DNA of 36,800 nucleotides from SAR202 cluster bacterium (GCA_016872415.1 VGZX01000015.1:1-36800), one strand, 5' to 3'; positions 24,634 through 33,171 are shown, counted from the first letter of the stretch. The notes: generated by a model from the letters alone, not told the origin. Made by a program: numbers and translations.

Positions 24634-25515
24634 GTGCAAGTAGGAGTCTGCCTGCCTCACTACGGTAAGACGATGGAACCCGCCGGCATGCGCCAGTTCG
24701 CCGAGGCGGCGGAGTCGCTGGGGTTCGGCTCGCTTTTCGTGACCGACCACGTGATCATGCCCAAGGGCAGCACCACGCCCTATCTGAACGCCATGCTCGA
24801 CCCGCTCGCCACGCTCAACTATCTTGCCGGCGTGACGTCGCGCATCCGCATCGGCACCAGCGTCATCATCCTGCCGTACCGCCACCCGGTGCTGGTGGCG
24901 AAGGAGGTCGCGACCGCCGACGCCCTGAGCGGCGGCCGGGTGATTTTCGGTGCCGCCGTGGGCTGGGCGGAGGAGGAGTTCCGCGCACTGAACGCCAACT
25001 TCGAGGAGCGCGGCGACGTTGCCGATGAGTACCTGCGCGCGATACGCGGCTTGTGGGCTGATCCAGATGCCGATTTCAAGGGCAGGTACGTGACGATCCA
25101 GGGGGTGCACTTTTCGCCGTCGCCCGCGCAAACGCCGCATCCGCCGGTGTGGATCGGTGGCAGCTCGAAGCGGGCGGGCCGGCGCGCGGTCGAGCTCGGC
25201 GACGCATGGCACGCGACGAACGTGACGGTGCCGCAGCTGCGGGAGGTCGCGACGCACATGCGCCACCTATCGATGATGCGCGGTCGCGCCAAGCCGCCGG
25301 CGTTGACGATGCGGATGCCGGTGTATCTCGATAGCCAGCCGCCGCAAGGCCGCGTTGGAGCATCGGGGGATGAGCGGTCGATCATCGAACAGACGCGCGC
25401 CTATGCCGAGGCGGGAGTGGAGCATGTGGTGTTCGCCGTGCCGGAGGTGGAGTTCAGCGTGGCGATGCGGCAGCTGGAGCGGCTGGGACGGGGCGTGCTG
25501 CCGGCCCTTCGCTAG
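24634..25515 (+). CDS. Luciferase-like (LLM) flavin/F420-dependent oxidoreductase
   Basis: 293 residues of the bacterial luciferase-like monooxygenase superfamily with a TIM-barrel fold. Landmarks: the N-terminal MQVGVCLPHYG, AESLGFGSLFVTDHV, RIRIGTSVIILPYRHPVLVAKEVATAD in parts, SGGRVIFGAAVGW and PPVWIGGSSKRAGRRAVELGDAWH. The close resemblance to the TIGR03619-type subgroup suggests an F420-dependent enzyme, but FMN cannot be excluded. GTG 24634 has GGAGG 7 nt upstream. Its stop codon shares CTAG with the convergent ctaG-type gene. Confidence 0.9.
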   Translation: MQVGVCLPHYGKTMEPAGMRQFAEAAESLGFGSLFVTDHVIMPKGSTTPYLNAMLDPLATLNYLAGVTSRIRIGTSVIILPYRHPVLVAKEVATADALSGGRVIFGAAVGWAEEEFRALNANFEERGDVADEYLRAIRGLWADPDADFKGRYVTIQGVHFSPSPAQTPHPPVWIGGSSKRAGRRAVELGDAWHATNVTVPQLREVATHMRHLSMMRGRAKPPALTMRMPVYLDSQPPQGRVGASGDERSIIEQTRAYAEAGVEHVVFAVPEVEFSVAMRQLERLGRGVLPALR

Positions 25516-26414
25516 GCGGGCTTGCCGTTAGCCGCCGCCCGCGCCTCGGCCTGTTCGATCTGGCGTTGCTTGCGCTCCTCCGCGCGCACGGTGACCGCCA
25601 ACTCGATCAGGATGACACCCAGCAGAATGAACGAGCTGGGTATCCACATGATGAGGCCGGCAATCTCTTGGTCCTCGGCCGGCGTGAGGCCGTAGGCCGG
25701 CGCCGTGAGCGCGTAGGTGGGATACCACGGCGTGTCGGCGTGCGTGGCGAAGGCGCCGAACACGAACATGGGCACCATGACGATGAAGGTGTACGGCAGG
25801 CGCGCCAGGTACGACAGGGTGGAGCGCAATGGCGCCGGGTCGACGACGTTCCACCAGAAGAGGAGCGCGGTGGACCAAAACGCGAAGTGCTCCAACTGGT
25901 GGATCCACTCGTTGTGGAGGGCTGCCTCGTAGGCAGTGGGCGCGTGCCAGGCGAAGAGCATGGCGATGAACAGCGACCACGCGACGATGGGCTTGGTGAG
26001 CCACCGCAGGACGAAGCGGACCTCGCCCGCCCGCGCGACGGGGATCACCACGGCGCGGCGCGCTCCGCGCGGGATGCCGCGGAACAGGGGCAGCAGCGGG
26101 GCGCCGAGCAGGATGAGCGGCGGCGCGACCAGGGTGAGCAGCAGGTGCTGCGTCATGTGGGCGAGGAAGAGCTCGTCCGCCAGGTGGTCGAGCGGCGACA
26201 GCAGAGCGACGGCGACGGTGGCGATGCCCAGGTAGAAAGCCGAGAGCTGCGATTTGCCGTGGAGCGGGCGCTTGCCGGAGCGGGCCAGCGCGCGGTAGCC
26301 ACGGAAATAGAGGACGCTCGCGGTGACGACCAGGGCCAGCACGAGCGGATCGAGCGTCCACCCCCAAGGGAGGACGGAGCCTCCGTTCGTATGTAGCGCG
26401 ATCACGCCGCCCAC
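25512..26414 (-). CDS. ctaG: Cytochrome c oxidase assembly factor CtaG (caa3_CtaG type)
   Basis: A 300-residue membrane protein with about seven helices, of the CtaG family linked to caa3 oxidase formation in Bacillus, unrelated to Cox11-type CtaG. Conserved features: LSPLDHLADELFLAHMTQHLLLTL in parts (His pair near residue 77-90), WHAPTAYEAALHNEWIHQLEHF in parts, LFWWNVVDPAP, and the terminal AGLIMWIPSSFILL. GTG 26414-26412 is supported by GGGGG 5 nt upstream; GTG 26405 is possible. Last gene of the cox cluster, 37 bp after subunit IV. Predicted to help copper insertion or assembly. Confidence 0.9.
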   Translation of the reverse strand: MGGVIALHTNGGSVLPWGWTLDPLVLALVVTASVLYFRGYRALARSGKRPLHGKSQLSAFYLGIATVAVALLSPLDHLADELFLAHMTQHLLLTLVAPPLILLGAPLLPLFRGIPRGARRAVVIPVARAGEVRFVLRWLTKPIVAWSLFIAMLFAWHAPTAYEAALHNEWIHQLEHFAFWSTALLFWWNVVDPAPLRSTLSYLARLPYTFIVMVPMFVFGAFATHADTPWYPTYALTAPAYGLTPAEDQEIAGLIMWIPSSFILLGVILIELAVTVRAEERKQRQIEQAEARAAANGKPA

Positions 26415-26451
26415 CGCAACCCCCAGCCAATGTCAACACGTGCCGCCGGCG

Positions 26452-26763
26452 TCAGCGGGTGAGGTTCCCGAACACCGCCAGCAGCACGACGGCGATGCTG
26501 ACCATGGCGATCATTGGAATCACGAACAGGGCCATGAAGCGCTTGTCGTCGAACTTGAGGTGCATGAAATAGCCGACGACCAGGGCGAACTTCGACAGCG
26601 ATAGGGTGAGCAAGATCATCGCCATCAGCCAGGACGTGATCTCGAGGAAGAAAATGCCAACCTCGATCAGCGTGATGATGCCGAGGATGACGGCGATGGT
26701 GATGTATTGCCGCACGCCGGGGTGGCGTCCGTGCTCGGCTGCGTGGTCGTGGATGGTTGCCAT
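26452..26763 (-). CDS. Cytochrome c oxidase subunit IV (prokaryotic)
   Basis: A 103-residue membrane protein with three helices, typical of the small fourth subunit of bacterial aa3/caa3 oxidases (COX4_pro type). Hydrophobic segments are about 20-40, 45-66 and 78-98, with the family pattern FALVVGYFMHLKFDD. The N-terminus has histidines (HDHAAEHGRHPG). Order and spacing (20 bp after coxC) support it. The ribosome site before ATG 26763 is a weak purine stretch. Confidence 0.9.
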   Translation of the reverse strand: MATIHDHAAEHGRHPGVRQYITIAVILGIITLIEVGIFFLEITSWLMAMILLTLSLSKFALVVGYFMHLKFDDKRFMALFVIPMIAMVSIAVVLLAVFGNLTR

Positions 26764-26783
26764 GCGCTTCTCTCTTTTCGTCG

Positions 26784-27425
26784 CTAACTCAGCATACCAG
26801 CAACGGCGTGCGCGGCGTCGCTGGCTTCCACGCCGTATGCGCCGATGAGGTAGACGACACCGAAGATCACGATCCAGACGATGTCGACGAAGTGCCAGTA
26901 GAGGCCGGCGATTTCGACGTCGAGCGACGTGTCCTGGCGGACCTTGCCCTTGAACGACAGGAACACGAGCGACCAGAGCCAGAACACGCCGAACGTGACG
27001 TGGGCGCCGTGGAAGCCGGTCATGACCAGGAAGGTGCTGCCGAACAGGTTCGTGCGGGGCGTGAGGCCCAAGTGGGCGAACTCATAGAACTCGAACATCT
27101 GGAAACCGATGAAGATCATGCCGAGGACGGCGGTGGCCGAGAGCCATAGCCGCATGCCGCGGATGTTGCCGCGCTGAATGGCGGCGAGCGCCAGCACCAT
27201 CGCCAGCGAGCTCATGAGCAGGACGAACGTGCTGATCGAGGTGACCGGGATGTTCAATATCTCTTCCGCGGGGCCGGTGAGACTCTGCCCGCGGTAGATC
27301 AGGTGCGTGGTGATCAGGGAGCCGAAGAACATGACGTCGGAGCCGAGGAACGCCCACATAAGGAGTTTCCGGTTGTTCAGCCCCGTCGATGTCCGGTGCT
27401 CGGGCACGCCAGCCAAATACTGCAT
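26784..27425 (-). CDS. coxC: Cytochrome c oxidase subunit III
   Basis: 213 residues, five-helix form as in many bacterial caa3/aa3 oxidases. Signatures: KLLMWAFLGSDVMFFGSLITTHL in parts at the start, FYEFAHLGLTPRTNLFGSTF, GFHGAHVTFGVFWL, and the closing LYWHFVDIVWIVIFGVVYL with the conserved WHFVD. ATG 27425 has GGGGGA 6 nt upstream. It is 33 bp after coxA. It stabilises the catalytic subunit and contributes to proton uptake. Confidence 0.95.
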   Translation of the reverse strand: MQYLAGVPEHRTSTGLNNRKLLMWAFLGSDVMFFGSLITTHLIYRGQSLTGPAEEILNIPVTSISTFVLLMSSLAMVLALAAIQRGNIRGMRLWLSATAVLGMIFIGFQMFEFYEFAHLGLTPRTNLFGSTFLVMTGFHGAHVTFGVFWLWSLVFLSFKGKVRQDTSLDVEIAGLYWHFVDIVWIVIFGVVYLIGAYGVEASDAAHAVAGMLS

Positions 27426-27458
27426 CGAGTCCCCCTCTAACCCAAACGGTCGACGTTC

Positions 27459-29342
27459 CTAATGATGAGCGGCGGCGCCGTGCGCACCGTGGCCGTGCAC
27501 GGGCTCGGTCGCGGGCTCCACGGCGAACCGGAACAGGGAGTAGAGCATGAGTACGCCGGAGGCCATCATAATGACAAGGCCCGGCAGGCTGGCCTGCTTC
27601 CAAATGAGCAACCCGGCGGCCAGCAGCGTGATGGCGCCGGCGAGGACCACGGGCCAGTAGGACGGCGACGGCATGTGAATCGCCCGCGCGTCGACGGGCG
27701 GGAGCGCCGGCGGGTCGATCGGGTTCGCGTCCTCGTCCCACAGCGGGTGCAGGCTGCGGACGGTGGGCACGACGGCGAAGTTGTAGACGGGCGGCGGGTT
27801 GGGGATGGACCACTCGAGCGTGGAGGCGCCCCACGGGTTCGTGGTCGTCACGCGAGGATTGTTGCGGAGGCTCGTCCATACGTTGTAGAGGAACACGAGA
27901 AGGGAGATGGCGATGATGAAGGCGCCGGCGCTTACGATCCCGTTCAACAGGTCCCAGCCTTGGTCGGCGCTGTAGGTGTAGATGCGGCGCGGCATGCCGA
28001 GCACGCCGAGGACGTGCATCGGCATGAACGTGAGATTGAAGCCGATGAGCATGATCCAGAAATGGACCTTGCCGATGCCTTCGCGAAGCATACGCCCGGT
28101 GAACTTGGGGAACCAGTAGTAGATGCCGGCCATGAGGCCGAACACGCTGCCACCGAAAAGCACGTAGTGGAAGTGCGCGACGACGAAATAGGAGTCCTGT
28201 TGCTGCGTGTCAACGGGCACGGATGCGTGCATGACGCCGCTGAGCCCGCCCAGCATGAACATGAGGATGAAGCCCAATGCGAAGAGCATGGGCGTTTGGA
28301 ACCGGAGCGAGCCGCCATAGAGCGTCGCCATCCAGTTAAAGATCTTCACGCCGGTGGGCACGGCGATGGTCATGGTCGCGACGGCGAAGGCGCCGGTGGC
28401 CCAGGCGCCGAGACCGACGGTGAACATGTGGTGCGCCCAGACGCCGAAGCCCAGAAACGCGATGGCGGCGCCCGCGAATACCACGGTGGCGTAGCCGAAC
28501 AGCGGCTTGCGCGCAAACGTGGGCAGCACGTCGGAGACGATGCCCATGGCCGGCAGAATGAGAATGTAGACTTCCGGGTGGCCGAAGATCCAGAAGAAGT
28601 GCTGCCACAGCAGCGGGTCGGCGCCGGCGGCCATGGCGAAGAAGTTGGTGCCGAAGAACCGGTCGAACATGAGCAGCGTGAGCGCGATGGTGAGGACGGG
28701 GAACGCGAAGATGATGAGGAAGGAGATGATGAGCGTCATCCAGACGAACACGGGCATCCGCATGAGCGTCATGCCGGGCGCCCGGAGGTTGAGGATGGTG
28801 ACGACGAAGTTGAAGCCGGCGATGAGCGTGCCGAGGCCGAGCACCTGCAGGCCGAGCACCCAATAGTCGACGCTGGCGCTGGGCGTGAAGGTGTTGGCGG
28901 TGAGCGGCGCGTAGCCGAACCAGCCGGAATCGGGGGCGGCTCCCGCCAGGAAGCTGACGTTCATGAGCACGGTGCCGAACAGGAACAGCCAATAGCTGAA
29001 GGCGTTCAAACGCGGGAAGGCCACGTCGCGCGCGCCGATCATGAGCGGGATGAGGAAATTGAAGAACGCGGCTCCCGCCGGCATGACGACCATGAAGACC
29101 ATGGTGGTGCCGTGCATGGTGAACAGCGCGTTGAACGTCTCCGCGCTGATCACGTTCGCGTCCGACGTGGCGAGCTGCGCCCGGATCGCCAGCGCCTCGA
29201 GGCCGCCAATGAGGAACATGATGAGCGCGGTGACACCGTAGAGTATCCCGATCCGCTTGTGGTCGACGGTCGTGATCCACGACCAGACGCCCGTAGGGGC
29301 GAGCGGCCGCTGGAGAATCCCGACTCTTGCTGTTGTTGCCAT
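27459..29342 (-). CDS. coxA: Cytochrome c oxidase subunit I (A-type)
   Basis: Catalytic subunit carrying heme a and the heme a3/CuB centre that reduces O2 and pumps protons; 627 residues. Ligands: His77 and His392 (heme a), His390 (heme a3, in VVAHFHYVLF), His255, His304 and His305 (CuB), with Tyr259 in HPEVYILILP for the His-Tyr crosslink. Glu257 of GHPEVY marks the A1-type D channel, and Lys333 in TGVKIFNW the K channel. The extra C-terminal region has two more helices and a His-rich end (HGHGAHGAAAHH). ATG 29342 is preferred: AGGTGA lies about 8 nt upstream. Confidence 0.97.
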   Translation of the reverse strand: MATTARVGILQRPLAPTGVWSWITTVDHKRIGILYGVTALIMFLIGGLEALAIRAQLATSDANVISAETFNALFTMHGTTMVFMVVMPAGAAFFNFLIPLMIGARDVAFPRLNAFSYWLFLFGTVLMNVSFLAGAAPDSGWFGYAPLTANTFTPSASVDYWVLGLQVLGLGTLIAGFNFVVTILNLRAPGMTLMRMPVFVWMTLIISFLIIFAFPVLTIALTLLMFDRFFGTNFFAMAAGADPLLWQHFFWIFGHPEVYILILPAMGIVSDVLPTFARKPLFGYATVVFAGAAIAFLGFGVWAHHMFTVGLGAWATGAFAVATMTIAVPTGVKIFNWMATLYGGSLRFQTPMLFALGFILMFMLGGLSGVMHASVPVDTQQQDSYFVVAHFHYVLFGGSVFGLMAGIYYWFPKFTGRMLREGIGKVHFWIMLIGFNLTFMPMHVLGVLGMPRRIYTYSADQGWDLLNGIVSAGAFIIAISLLVFLYNVWTSLRNNPRVTTTNPWGASTLEWSIPNPPPVYNFAVVPTVRSLHPLWDEDANPIDPPALPPVDARAIHMPSPSYWPVVLAGAITLLAAGLLIWKQASLPGLVIMMASGVLMLYSLFRFAVEPATEPVHGHGAHGAAAHH

Positions 29343-29413
29343 GCCTCTGCTCACCTCACTCGCTCCAAGCCTGCCTGCCGATCGCTAACGGGCCCCGGGA
29401 AGGGTATCCCGGT

Positions 29414-30487
29414 CTACTCCACGCGCATGCTTTCCAGGTACGCGACCAGCGCGTCGACCTGCTCGTTCGTCAGGTGCCGGGGGTCGTCGGCCGGCAGCGT
29501 GCCGAACGAGGGCATGAAGCGCGGCTCGTCCGGAATGGGCTTCATGGACCGCAGGTCGTAGATCCACTGGTGCAGGTTCTCCGGCGTGTTCTCGAACACG
29601 CCCGCGCCAAGGGTGTCCCGCGAGCCGAAGCGCGTCAGATCGGGGCCGAGCTGGCCTTGCGCTATCGTGCCCGCGATGGCGTGGCAGGCGATGCAGCCGG
29701 CCGCGCCGAAGAAGAGCTGCCGGCCCTCCTCGGCCAAGCCGCCGACGGGCGCCGGAGGCGTCTGGAGCGCCTGCACCCAGCGGTTGAAGTCGCCTTGCGA
29801 TAGGACGTGCACGCGGAACCGCATGAGCGCGTGCGCGGCGCCGCAGAACTCCGCGCACTGTCCGTAGAAGGTGCCGATCTCGAACGGCGTGAAGGACTCG
29901 AGGCGATTGACGCGGTTCGGAATGGCGTCGGTCTTGCCGACCAGCTTGGGCACCCAGAAGGAGTGGATCACGTCGTTGGATTCGAGCGTGATCGCGATTT
30001 CGCGTCCAACGGGGACGAATATCTCGTTGGCGGTCCGAAGCGCCCCACCGTTCGGGCCGATGTCCTCGTATTCGACCTCCCACCACCACTGGTGCCCGAC
30101 CACGCGAATGTGCAGCGCCTCATCCCGCGGGGGGCGCGCGGCGCCGGCGATGCCGATGATGGTTGGAATGGCGATGATGACCAGCACGAAGATGGGCACG
30201 AGGGTCCACCCGATCTCCAGCAGGTTGTTGCCGTGGATCTGTCGCGCTTGCACGCCCGGCCGCGCGCGGTAGCGGACGATGAGGTAAAGCGTGCCGAACA
30301 GCACGCCGCCGCCAACGATGCTCGCCGCGACGATCAAAAATATGTAGAGCGACATGACGCTCTGCGCGCGGTCGGAGGCGGGGGCGAAGTTGTTCTGGGG
30401 GACGGTGCAGGATGCGATCGCCACGAGCATGGCGAGCAGCAGCGCCGGGATGAATAGTGTCCTGAGCAAGCCTCGCGTGCGCGCCAT
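29414..30487 (-). CDS. coxB: Cytochrome c oxidase subunit II with fused cytochrome c
   Basis: 357-residue caa3-type subunit II. A lipoprotein-like signal ends at Cys27 (AIASC), then two helices (about 45-72 and 90-112). The CuA domain has WWWEVEY and ligands His175 (VIHSFWVP), Cys211, Cys215, His219 and Met222 (GQCAEFCGAAHALM). The C-terminal cytochrome c domain has Cys265, Cys268, His269 (CIACH) and axial Met325 (RFMPSFG). Electrons should come from a soluble or membrane cytochrome through this built-in heme c. ATG 30487 follows an AGGGTGA site closely. First gene of the cox cluster, with a promoter candidate upstream. Confidence 0.97.
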   Translation of the reverse strand: MARTRGLLRTLFIPALLLAMLVAIASCTVPQNNFAPASDRAQSVMSLYIFLIVAASIVGGGVLFGTLYLIVRYRARPGVQARQIHGNNLLEIGWTLVPIFVLVIIAIPTIIGIAGAARPPRDEALHIRVVGHQWWWEVEYEDIGPNGGALRTANEIFVPVGREIAITLESNDVIHSFWVPKLVGKTDAIPNRVNRLESFTPFEIGTFYGQCAEFCGAAHALMRFRVHVLSQGDFNRWVQALQTPPAPVGGLAEEGRQLFFGAAGCIACHAIAGTIAQGQLGPDLTRFGSRDTLGAGVFENTPENLHQWIYDLRSMKPIPDEPRFMPSFGTLPADDPRHLTNEQVDALVAYLESMRVE

Positions 30488-30547
30488 GTTCACCCTGCCC
30501 TTGACATCCGCGGAAGTCACTTCCAAGACTCCACCAGCCGCTTGTTA

Positions 30548-30576
30548 CGGATATCACAAGACCCTGGGACGGTCAA
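30548..30576 (-). promoter_or_regulatory. Candidate promoter of the cox operon
   Basis: On the minus strand TTGACC (30576-30571), 17-bp spacer, TATCCG (30553-30548) with TGA just before it (extended -10). The -35 matches 5/6; the -10 is poor. The leader to coxB would be about 55 nt. It lies in the 130-bp gap after the MFS gene. Confidence 0.5.
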
Positions 30577-30617
30577 TACGGAAGGGCCTCCAGCTGCCTC
30601 GCGTTCGACGGGGCGGC

Positions 30618-31919
30618 TCACGCGGGCCCTAACACGGGAGGGGTCGACGGACCGTCGGCGGGCCGGGGCGATGGCTTGCGCGCCAGCAGTATGGCGCCGG
30701 CCGCGGCGGCGCACGCGCCCATGGCGATGAACCATGTGAGCACGTAGTCGCCGGTGAGGTCGCGCAGCGTGCCCGACAAGGGCGCTCCAAGCGCGCTGAT
30801 GGCGAGCGTGGCCGGCATGGCCGCGCCGCGGATGCTGCCAAGGTTGGCGCGGCCGAAGTAGGCAGGCCACATGTGGTTCTGCAACACCTGACCCGTGGCG
30901 ATGCCGGTGCCGAACAGCAACATGCACAACGTCATCATCCAAACGTTGGTGGTGAGCAGCGCCGTGACGAAGCAGCCGACCAGCGCGAGGAAGGCGGCCG
31001 CGCCGACGTGTCGCGGGTTGAGCTTGTCGAGCATGAAGCCCGCCGAGATGGCGATGGTGCTGGACGCGATGGCATCGGCGACGAGGCTGAACGACGCGAC
31101 GGCAGGGTCGATGCCGCGCTCGACGAAGTAGGGGATGCGGAACGAGGATATGGTGCTGGTGCAAAAGGTGAGGAGACCGAAGACGACGGCGAGCGTCCAA
31201 AACACCGGACGGCGCGTCGCCTCCTGTCTCGTCCATGGGTGCTCGTCGCCGCGCGATGGCATCGCGCCCGGCGCGGGCCGCGAGGGCGCGGCGGCGGCCC
31301 CGTCGGGCAGATGGCCCATGTCTTCCGGCTGCTTCCGCAGGATGACGATGGCGATGAGCACGATGAGGCCGCCCCCGACGGCGCCGAGCAGCGCCCACGC
31401 CGCGCGCCAGCCAAACGCGTCGACGAGCCATTGGGTGGTGGGCCCGGAGACGCCGATGCCGATGGGCACGCCGGCGAACGCCCATGCCATGGCGCGGCCG
31501 CGCTGGCGGATGAACCAGCGGGCGATGGGCACGCTGGTGTAGAGGTTGGCGCCGCCTTGAAGCCCCACGAGGCCGACGACGGCGAACAGGATGACGATGT
31601 GCCATCCCGTCTGCGCCGCGCCGAGCAGCATGGTGGCGCCACCCATGATGAGGCCGGCGACGGCGAGCGGGATGCGCGGGCCGAAGCGGTCGAGGGCGCG
31701 GCCTATGACGAGGCCGGAGAGCGCGAACCCGGCAAGGCGCGCCGTCTGCGCCCAGCCGAACGGCGCCGTGCCGATGCCCAACTCGTCGCCCATGGGCTTG
31801 ATGAAAACGCCCACATTGGCGCCGAGCATCATGGTGATGACGAAACCGACGAGGCTGGTCGCGGCCACGATGATCCAGCCATAGAACAGCCGAGGCCGCG
31901 GTTGGGCGGCGGACATCAT
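30618..31919 (-). CDS. Major facilitator superfamily transporter (MCT/OFA-like)
   Basis: A 433-residue MFS protein with 12 predicted helices and a central cytoplasmic loop (about residues 185-225, rich in Pro, Ala and Arg). The first helix reads FYGWIIVAATSLVGFVITM and helix 2-3 contains GRALDRFGPRIPLA, resembling the MFS loop motif. The overall pattern resembles monocarboxylate or oxalate/formate antiporter-like members (YGWxxV start), so an organic acid substrate is possible but unproven. Start ATG 31919 or 31916; a GTG at 31934 is less likely. A TATAGT box lies at 31957-31952. It precedes coxB on the same strand, with an apparently separate promoter. Confidence 0.88.
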   Translation of the reverse strand: MMSAAQPRPRLFYGWIIVAATSLVGFVITMMLGANVGVFIKPMGDELGIGTAPFGWAQTARLAGFALSGLVIGRALDRFGPRIPLAVAGLIMGGATMLLGAAQTGWHIVILFAVVGLVGLQGGANLYTSVPIARWFIRQRGRAMAWAFAGVPIGIGVSGPTTQWLVDAFGWRAAWALLGAVGGGLIVLIAIVILRKQPEDMGHLPDGAAAAPSRPAPGAMPSRGDEHPWTRQEATRRPVFWTLAVVFGLLTFCTSTISSFRIPYFVERGIDPAVASFSLVADAIASSTIAISAGFMLDKLNPRHVGAAAFLALVGCFVTALLTTNVWMMTLCMLLFGTGIATGQVLQNHMWPAYFGRANLGSIRGAAMPATLAISALGAPLSGTLRDLTGDYVLTWFIAMGACAAAAGAILLARKPSPRPADGPSTPPVLGPA

Positions 31920-31951
31920 GGCGCACGACCCCACAAGGTACGGCTGCCGCG

Positions 31952-31957
31952 ACTATA
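31952..31957 (-). promoter_or_regulatory. Candidate -10 box of the MFS gene
   Basis: TATAGT on the minus strand, 32 bp upstream of the MFS start, in the 97-bp gap between divergent genes. No -35 match was seen. Confidence 0.35.
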
Positions 31958-32004
31958 CCACCATCCACGGCCGCCGCTTCCCTTGCGCGGCGGCCGCCGG
32001 CCGA

Positions 32005-32010
32005 TAGACT
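32005..32010 (+). promoter_or_regulatory. Candidate -10 box of the methyltransferase gene (leaderless)
   Basis: TAGACT ends 6 bp before the GTG at 32017. Transcription would begin at about the first base of the start codon, so the mRNA may be leaderless. This fits the lack of any ribosome site there. Confidence 0.4.
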
Positions 32011-32016
32011 GTCGCC

Positions 32017-32904
32017 GTGCCACCACTGCTGCCGAACACGATTTATCTTGGCGACAACTTGCCGTTGCTGGCGGGGGCGCCAACCGCCAGCATCGACCTG
32101 ATCTACATCGACCCTCCATTCAACACCGGCAAGGTGCGGCGGTACGAGCGCATCGCGGTGACACGCGCCGCCGACGGCGACCGCGTCGGCTTCGGCGGCC
32201 GGCGGTACGCCACCAAGCGCGGCGGGGCGATGCGCTTCGTGGACGAGTTCGATGACTACCTGGCGTTTCTGGAACCTCGGCTGCGCGAAGGCCACCGGCT
32301 GCTGAAGCCCACCGGCTCGTTTTACCTGCACCTCGACTATCGCGAGGTGCATTACGCCAAGCTGCTAATGGACGCCATCTTCGGCCGCGACCGCTTCCTC
32401 AACGAGATCATCTGGGCATACGACTACGGCGGTAGGCCCAAGGGGCGCTGGCCGGCCAAGCACGACAACATCTTGTTCTACGCGAAGGACCCGGAGCGGC
32501 ACACCTTCAACCAGGACGCGATCGACCGCATCGCCTATATGGCGCCGGGGCTTGTGGGGCCGGAGAAGGCGGCGCGCGGCAAGCTGCCGACCGATGTGTG
32601 GTGGCAGACGATCGTGCCGACCAACGGCAAGGAGCGGCTTGGATACCCCACGCAGAAGCCCGAGGCGGTCTTGCGGCGGATCATCGCGGCTTCGTCGAAC
32701 GCCGGCGACGTGGTGCTGGACTACTTTGCCGGCAGCGGGACGACTGGGGCCGTGGCACGGGAGCTGGGGCGGCGTTTCGTGCTGATCGACGACAACCCAC
32801 AGGCGCTGGAGGCGATGCGGCGGCGCTTCGCCGGCTGCGGCGACGTGCGCTTCGAAGGGGTTGGCCCTTTGGACCGCTCGGCAGGCCACGGCCTGCTGGA
32901 ATAG
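32017..32904 (+). CDS. Site-specific DNA methyltransferase, beta class (N4/N6)
   Basis: 295-residue amino-group DNA methyltransferase. Catalytic motif IV is DPPFNTG (32-38) and the S-adenosylmethionine motif I is DYFAGSGTTG (235-244), preceded by GYPTQKPEAVLRRII. Motif IV before motif I, with the variable region between, defines the beta class, which includes CcrM and M.HinfI. No restriction enzyme or specificity gene adjoins, so it is a solitary methylase, possibly for chromosome marking or gene control; the target sequence is not deducible. GTG 32017 has no ribosome site, and translation may start leaderless. Confidence 0.92.
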   Translation: MPPLLPNTIYLGDNLPLLAGAPTASIDLIYIDPPFNTGKVRRYERIAVTRAADGDRVGFGGRRYATKRGGAMRFVDEFDDYLAFLEPRLREGHRLLKPTGSFYLHLDYREVHYAKLLMDAIFGRDRFLNEIIWAYDYGGRPKGRWPAKHDNILFYAKDPERHTFNQDAIDRIAYMAPGLVGPEKAARGKLPTDVWWQTIVPTNGKERLGYPTQKPEAVLRRIIAASSNAGDVVLDYFAGSGTTGAVARELGRRFVLIDDNPQALEAMRRRFAGCGDVRFEGVGPLDRSAGHGLLE

Positions 32905-32939
32905 GCGGCGGAGCGCATGGTGCCGGCGGCGTTGGGCGC

Positions 32940-32968
32940 TTGACCGTTACGCCTCCAGAACCTATACT
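32940..32968 (+). promoter_or_regulatory. 23S rRNA promoter P1
   Basis: TTGACC (32940-32945), 17-bp spacer, TATACT (32963-32968): 5/6 matches in both boxes. It is about 390 bp before the 23S 5' end, directly after the methyltransferase gene. Confidence 0.75.
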
Positions 32969-33142
32969 ATACATAAAACCAACGGACTCCCTGCTTCGCA
33001 TTCATTGCCGTGCGTCACGCCAAGCTGGCCGGCGTCGGTTTGCCTTTGGGGAATGAGCGAGCGGTGCGAAGCGGGACGGCTATAGGTCATAATGGCCTGC
33101 CGTGGGAAGACGAGCGAACCGTGGGAGGGCCACGGAATTTGC

Positions 33143-33171
33143 TTGACATCCCTGAGGGTGATGCCTATACT
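33143..33171 (+). promoter_or_regulatory. 23S rRNA promoter P2
   Basis: A perfect -35 TTGACA (33143-33148), 17-bp spacer and TATACT (33166-33171). This is the best promoter in the window, about 183 bp before the 23S 5' end. Tandem strong promoters are typical of rRNA operons. Confidence 0.85.

Noticed and set aside
27462..29561. A 699-codon open frame on the plus strand opposite coxA
   Set aside because: It is the antisense shadow of coxA: GC-rich third positions leave few stops on the other strand. The translation is charged low-complexity sequence with no family, while coxA has all its ligands.
30873..32255. A 460-codon plus-strand frame opposite the MFS gene
   Set aside because: Same antisense effect. 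Its predicted product is repetitive Glu/Asp/Arg/Ala and crosses two promoters and the real methyltransferase start.
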